From Bacillota bacterium (GTDB lineage: Bacteria > Bacillota > DTU014), in NCBI GenBank assembly GCA_012719595.1, contig JAAYAB010000034.1, positions 1 to 32,901 on the forward strand: 32,901 nt of DNA, read 5' to 3'. A program made the position numbers and the translations under genes. The notes under the pieces were generated by a model, which worked only from the letters and a program-made list of their open reading frames with translations, was not told where the DNA came from and made no database searches. Position 1 is the first letter of the stretch. Each line of letters starts with the position of its first letter. This document shows positions 29,746 to 32,901 of this stretch, piece after piece.

Positions 29746-31086
29746 TCAGGCGGAGCTCACAATCTCGCCTACGAGGTCATAGTCCGATGCATTGGTAATC
29801 CTGACGTCGACAAACGCGCCTTGATCGGGGCGCTCGTTTTCGATATAGATGAGGCCGTCGACCTCAGGCGCCTCTCTCTGTGACCGCCCGACGGCAACCC
29901 ACTCGCATTCCTCGGAGACGCCGTCGACAAGAACGCGCTCCACGCTGCCTATGCGAGCTCTCATCTTCTCGAGCGAAATCGACTTCTGGAGCTCCATTAT
30001 CTCAGCATACCGCCGTTTTTTTAGGCGTTCTGGGATCTGCCCGTCGAGCGACGCGGCCGCCGTCCCTTCCTCCCGGGAATACATAAAGACGCCTACTCGG
30101 TCGATCTTCTGGTCCTCGACGAATTGCATCAGCTCTGAGAACTCTTCATCCGTTTCGCCCGGAAAGCCTACGATCAACGACGTCCTGAGCGTGATATCAG
30201 GGATTCGTTCCCGGATCCGCCCGAACAGGCGCGACAGACTCGCTGCATCGCCCGCCCTTCCCATGGCCTGGAGTATGCGCCCGCTGACGTGCTGGAGCGG
30301 GATGTCAAGATATCGGGCGACCTTGGGCTGCTCAATGATCACGTCTATCAGGTCATCGGTGATCCGCGTCGGATAGGTGTAGAGGAGCCTGATCCACTCG
30401 ATTCCGTCCACTCTGCACAGTGATCTGATCAGCTCCGGCAGCATAGGACGGCCGTAGAGATCGACGCCGTAAGCTGTCGTGTCCTGCGCTATGAGTATGA
30501 GTTCGCGACAGCCTGCGGCAGCAAGCGCCTCCGCTTCTGTCTGCACAGACTCAATGCGCCGGCTCCTCAGGCAGCCGCGAATCTGCGGGATTGCGCAGTA
30601 TGAACACCGGTTGTCGCATCCGTCGGCTATCTTGAGGTAGGCGTAATGCTTTGGCGTAGACATGATGCGAGGAGAATCGTGGTCATACAGGTATTCGGGG
30701 TGCCCGACCGCCACCACGCGCTCTCCGGCGAGAGCGCGCTCGACTATCTCGTCGATGCGTGGGAACTCCCCTGTTCCTACGACGGCGTTGATCTCAGGCA
30801 TTGACTTCAGGAGCTCGGCTGCATATCTCTGACCCAGACACCCTGCTACAATCAAGACAGATAGACCGCTGCGCTTGCCGCGGTCCGCTATCTCAAGGAC
30901 CGTGTCTACGGATTCCTGCTTAGCCGACTCAATGAACCCGCACGTGTTGATTATCGCAATGTCGGCCTCTTCGACCGACGATACCAGGCCGTATCCTCGT
31001 TTCGCCAGGATCCCAGCCATGACCTCTGAATCCACGAGGTTCTTGCTACATCCGAGAGACACGATTACCACTGCTTCCTTCGGCAT
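29746..31086 (-). CDS. rimO: Ribosomal protein S12 methylthiotransferase RimO
   Basis: A 446-residue radical-SAM enzyme that adds a methylthio group to an aspartate of ribosomal protein S12. The N-terminal UPF0004 domain binds one Fe-S cluster through Cys13 (LGCSKNLVDSE), Cys49 (NTCGF) and Cys83 (VAGCLGQ). The radical-SAM cluster is CDNRCSYC (Cys157, 161, 164), followed by AIPQIRG, as in RimO rather than MiaB. A TRAM domain fills the C-terminus. The ATG at 31086 has GGAAGG seven bases upstream; the open frame beyond encodes an unlikely hydrophobic stretch. Confidence 0.95.
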   Translation of the reverse strand: MPKEAVVIVSLGCSKNLVDSEVMAGILAKRGYGLVSSVEEADIAIINTCGFIESAKQESVDTVLEIADRGKRSGLSVLIVAGCLGQRYAAELLKSMPEINAVVGTGEFPRIDEIVERALAGERVVAVGHPEYLYDHDSPRIMSTPKHYAYLKIADGCDNRCSYCAIPQIRGCLRSRRIESVQTEAEALAAAGCRELILIAQDTTAYGVDLYGRPMLPELIRSLCRVDGIEWIRLLYTYPTRITDDLIDVIIEQPKVARYLDIPLQHVSGRILQAMGRAGDAASLSRLFGRIRERIPDITLRTSLIVGFPGETDEEFSELMQFVEDQKIDRVGVFMYSREEGTAAASLDGQIPERLKKRRYAEIMELQKSISLEKMRARIGSVERVLVDGVSEECEWVAVGRSQREAPEVDGLIYIENERPDQGAFVDVRITNASDYDLVGEIVSSA

Positions 31087-31123
31087 CGCATAACCTTCCC
31101 TTTGATCTGAGTTGAACGACGCT

Positions 31124-31140
31124 AGTATTGTAGCACAGAT
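31124..31140 (-). promoter_or_regulatory. Possible extended -10 promoter of rimO
   Basis: TGCTACAAT on the minus strand (box at 31127-31132) is an extended -10; no good -35 box lies upstream. It would leave about 35 bases of leader. Confidence 0.4.
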
Positions 31141-31185
31141 GATACAAGATGGCGCTCTTCCGAGGATGATCTTGTCTGACTTGAT

Positions 31186-31215
31186 TTGACTTAACTGCAC
31201 GCATATGAATATAAT
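31186..31215 (+). promoter_or_regulatory. Promoter of the aminomutase gene
   Basis: TTGACT (31186-31191), 18 bases, TATAAT (31210-31215; perfect -10). It is divergent from rimO. Transcription should begin near 31222, about 40 bases before the start codon. Confidence 0.8.
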
Positions 31216-31261
31216 TAAGAAAAAGCGCGTCAGCAACGGGTGAATGAGGGGTGATAAGCTC

Positions 31262-32548
31262 TTGGAGGCAGGATTCAACCGAAATCGGGAGGAGTCGCTG
31301 CGCAGGGCAAGAGAGCTAAGAGAAAGGATAGCAGACTACTTGGAAGCGCGGACAAGGATTCGCTCAGGCAGGGAGCTACGAGACCAGCTGCAGCAGAGGC
31401 GGGATCGGATACTCAGACTTCTGGGAGGCCGCGAGGAAGACTGGAAAGATTGGCACTGGCACATGCGCAACAGGATCAGCGACGTGTCTGTCTTGAGACG
31501 GATCCTCAACCTATCCGATCAGGATGCAGAATCGATAGCAAGAGTCGGCAAGACTCACAGGTGGTCGATATCGCCTTACTACGCGTCGCTGATAGACCCG
31601 GAGAATCGAAAGGATCCGGTATATCTTCAGGCAGTGCCCACCCATCATGAGCTGTCAGGAGAGGGCGACCCCGATCCCATGTCGGAAGAGACAACGTCGC
31701 CCACAGCATCGACCACCAGAAGATACCCGGACAGAATGATCATAAAGGTCACGAACCAGTGTCCGATGTACTGCCGCCACTGCCAGCGGCGCAGGGCGAT
31801 CGGCGAAGTCGACCGAAGCACACCCAAGGAGCATCTGGTGCGCGCCATCTCCTACATCCGGGAGAATCCGGAGATACGAGACGTCCTCATCACCGGCGGC
31901 GACGCTCTGATGCTTAGCGACTCCGCGCTCGACTGGCTCCTCACGGAACTCGACAAGATTCCCCACGTGGAGATCAAGCGCCTGGGGACGAGAACCCTCG
32001 CCACTCTGCCTCAGCGGATTACCGAGAGCCTGTGCGAGATGCTCGAGAGGCACCATCCGCTGTATGTCAACACTCAGTTCAACAGTCCAATCGAGGTGAC
32101 CGACGAGGCGGCTGAAGCGGCAGACCGGCTGTCGCGAGCCGGCATACCACTGGGCAATCAGGCTGTCCTGCTACAGGGCGTAAACAACGACGAGCACATA
32201 ATGAAGAAGCTCAATCATGAGCTTCTCAAGATCCGCATCAGGCCGTACTACTTGTTCCATCCGAAATGCGTGAGGGGTACTGTGCACTTCCGCTGCCGCG
32301 TCGAAGAAGGTCTCCACATCATGGAGAAGCTTCGCGGCTATACCTCAGGACTTGCAGTTCCGACCTACATCATCAATGCTCCGGGCGGTCTCGGGAAGAC
32401 GCCGATGCTGCCCGAGTACCTTCTGAGCTGGGATGCAGAGTCGATCACTATCCGCACATGGGAAAACAAGGTGATCAAGTACCCGAACTACAGAGGACGC
32501 CTTCACACCGAGAGCGCAGCCTCTGAGTCCGCAAGGCCTACGGCCTGA
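31262..32548 (+). CDS. eam: Probable glutamate 2,3-aminomutase
   Basis: A 428-residue radical-SAM, PLP-dependent aminomutase. The cluster motif is CPMYCRHC (Cys167, 171, 174) and the PLP lysine is Lys379 in GGLGKTP. Two aspartates of lysine 2,3-aminomutase that bind the substrate amino group (Asp293 and Asp330 of the Clostridium enzyme) are Lys335 (FHPKCVRG) and Asn372 (IINAPGG) here; the spacing of 37 residues and the 7 to the PLP lysine are identical. Lys plus Asn is the pair described for glutamate 2,3-aminomutase, which makes beta-glutamate, an osmolyte. I use the TTG at 31262, which has GAGGGGTGAT six bases before it; an ATG at 31244 has no ribosome site. Confidence 0.82.
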   Translation: MEAGFNRNREESLRRARELRERIADYLEARTRIRSGRELRDQLQQRRDRILRLLGGREEDWKDWHWHMRNRISDVSVLRRILNLSDQDAESIARVGKTHRWSISPYYASLIDPENRKDPVYLQAVPTHHELSGEGDPDPMSEETTSPTASTTRRYPDRMIIKVTNQCPMYCRHCQRRRAIGEVDRSTPKEHLVRAISYIRENPEIRDVLITGGDALMLSDSALDWLLTELDKIPHVEIKRLGTRTLATLPQRITESLCEMLERHHPLYVNTQFNSPIEVTDEAAEAADRLSRAGIPLGNQAVLLQGVNNDEHIMKKLNHELLKIRIRPYYLFHPKCVRGTVHFRCRVEEGLHIMEKLRGYTSGLAVPTYIINAPGGLGKTPMLPEYLLSWDAESITIRTWENKVIKYPNYRGRLHTESAASESARPTA

Positions 32549-32552
32549 CCCC

Positions 32553-32580
32553 GGGCCGTTGCACGAGCGCGGCCCCTTCT
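32553..32580. terminator. Weak GC-rich hairpin after the aminomutase gene
   Basis: GGGCCG (32553-32558) and CGGCCC (32570-32575) pair over 6 bp; CTTCT follows on the plus strand. It lies between two convergent genes, but the T-run is poor. Confidence 0.35.
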
Positions 32581-32901
32581 CAGCCTTTCTCCAGCGCTGC
32601 CTTCATCCTGCGCAGGCCTTCAGCGATGTTCTCTCTCGATGTCGCGTACGACAGCCGGATGTACTCCTGGTCCTCTCCGTCGTTCTTCCTGCCAAACGAT
32701 GTCCTGGGCAGCACCGCAACGCCAGCGTCGTACAGAAGGTACTCCTGAAGCTCTTTGGCCGACCTCATGGACAGGCGTTTGCAGGCTGCCGTGACGTTCG
32801 GGAAGGCATAGAACGCTCCCTTGGGCTTAACGCACGTGACGCCGTCGATCGCGTTCAGCCCTCTGACAAGGATGTCCCTTCTCGCAGCGAACTCGCTGAC
32901 C
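32580..32901 (-). CDS. Class I/II aminotransferase, C-terminal part only
   Basis: The last 107 residues of a PLP-dependent aminotransferase of the aspartate aminotransferase type; the start and the PLP lysine lie beyond the window edge. The visible part has GLNAIDGVTCVKPKGAFYAFPNV (the family PKGAFY.F.N segment), GVAVLPRTSFG and YIRLSYATS, whose arginine binds the substrate carboxylate. It ends in TGA and converges with the aminomutase gene. The substrate cannot be told from this part; aspartate or other amino acids are possible. Confidence 0.85.
   Translation of the reverse strand, partial: VSEFAARRDILVRGLNAIDGVTCVKPKGAFYAFPNVTAACKRLSMRSAKELQEYLLYDAGVAVLPRTSFGRKNDGEDQEYIRLSYATSRENIAEGLRRMKAALEKG

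Noticed and set aside
31087-31278. N-terminal hydrophobic extension of RimO that looks like a membrane segment
   Set aside because: The region holds divergent promoters and the true ATG has a good ribosome site; RimO has no such segment.
31262-32548. Lysine 2,3-aminomutase (kamA/ablA) as the call
   Set aside because: Both lysine-contacting aspartates are replaced, and there is no ablB-type acetyltransferase next to it.

Overview
The window looks like a chromosomal segment from an endospore-forming member of the Bacillota with fairly high GC content. Three small sporulation-type genes (yunB, ytxC, a yqzL-like micro-gene) point to a spore former. A threonine T-box in front of thrS, an attenuator-like leader in front of infC-rpmI-rplT, and AGGAGG-type ribosome sites all fit that lineage. 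Start codons are often GTG or TTG. I cannot name the genus. Almost everything is core chromosome: I see no prophage, insertion sequence, CRISPR array or toxin-antitoxin module.

Layout. 1-1.8 kb: yunB and class II fructose-bisphosphate aldolase (fba), both on the minus strand, with a strong promoter and an operator-like dyad. 1.9-4.2 kb: a bifunctional class A penicillin-binding protein on the plus strand, whose 3' end overlaps mutS2. 14.2 to 4.2 kb, minus strand: a long translation and repair run, infC-rpmI-rplT-TrmH-type methyltransferase-yqzL-like gene-cvpA-DUF421 gene-a Rad52-like/ExoX-C protein-U32 peptidase family protein-mutS2. 17.7 to 14.3 kb: ytxC and T-box-controlled thrS. 17.8-19.8 kb: an exported TPR protein and an exported protein I do not recognise. 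19.98-20.56 kb: six tRNA genes with encoded CCA, one consensus promoter and a 16-bp terminator. 20.7-27.0 kb, minus strand: UPF0182 membrane protein, OGG1-type glycosylase, clostripain-family lipoprotein and a lipid kinase of the DagK/YegS family. 27.3-31.1 kb: yigZ (plus strand), then an orphan LuxR-type regulator, alanine racemase and rimO on the minus strand. 31.2-32.9 kb: a lysine-2,3-aminomutase-family enzyme whose substrate residues fit glutamate 2,3-aminomutase, then the C-terminal end of a class I aminotransferase cut by the window edge.

How the genes work together. One large group serves translation: threonyl-tRNA supply, IF-3, L35, L20, rRNA methylation, RimO modification of S12, MutS2 with its Smr domain, the U32 protein and the tRNAs. 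A second group serves the envelope and sporulation: PBP1, alanine racemase, YunB, YtxC, CvpA, DUF421 and the lipid kinase. A third covers DNA maintenance: OGG1-type glycosylase and the Rad52-like protein.

No clear new defence or mobile system is present. The items most worth a second look are the Rad52-like/ExoX-C fusion, the glutamate-2,3-aminomutase signature, the possible two-level control of infC-rpmI-rplT, the paired Cys/His repeats at the end of the PBP, and the orphan LuxR gene with a Fur-box-like dyad upstream.
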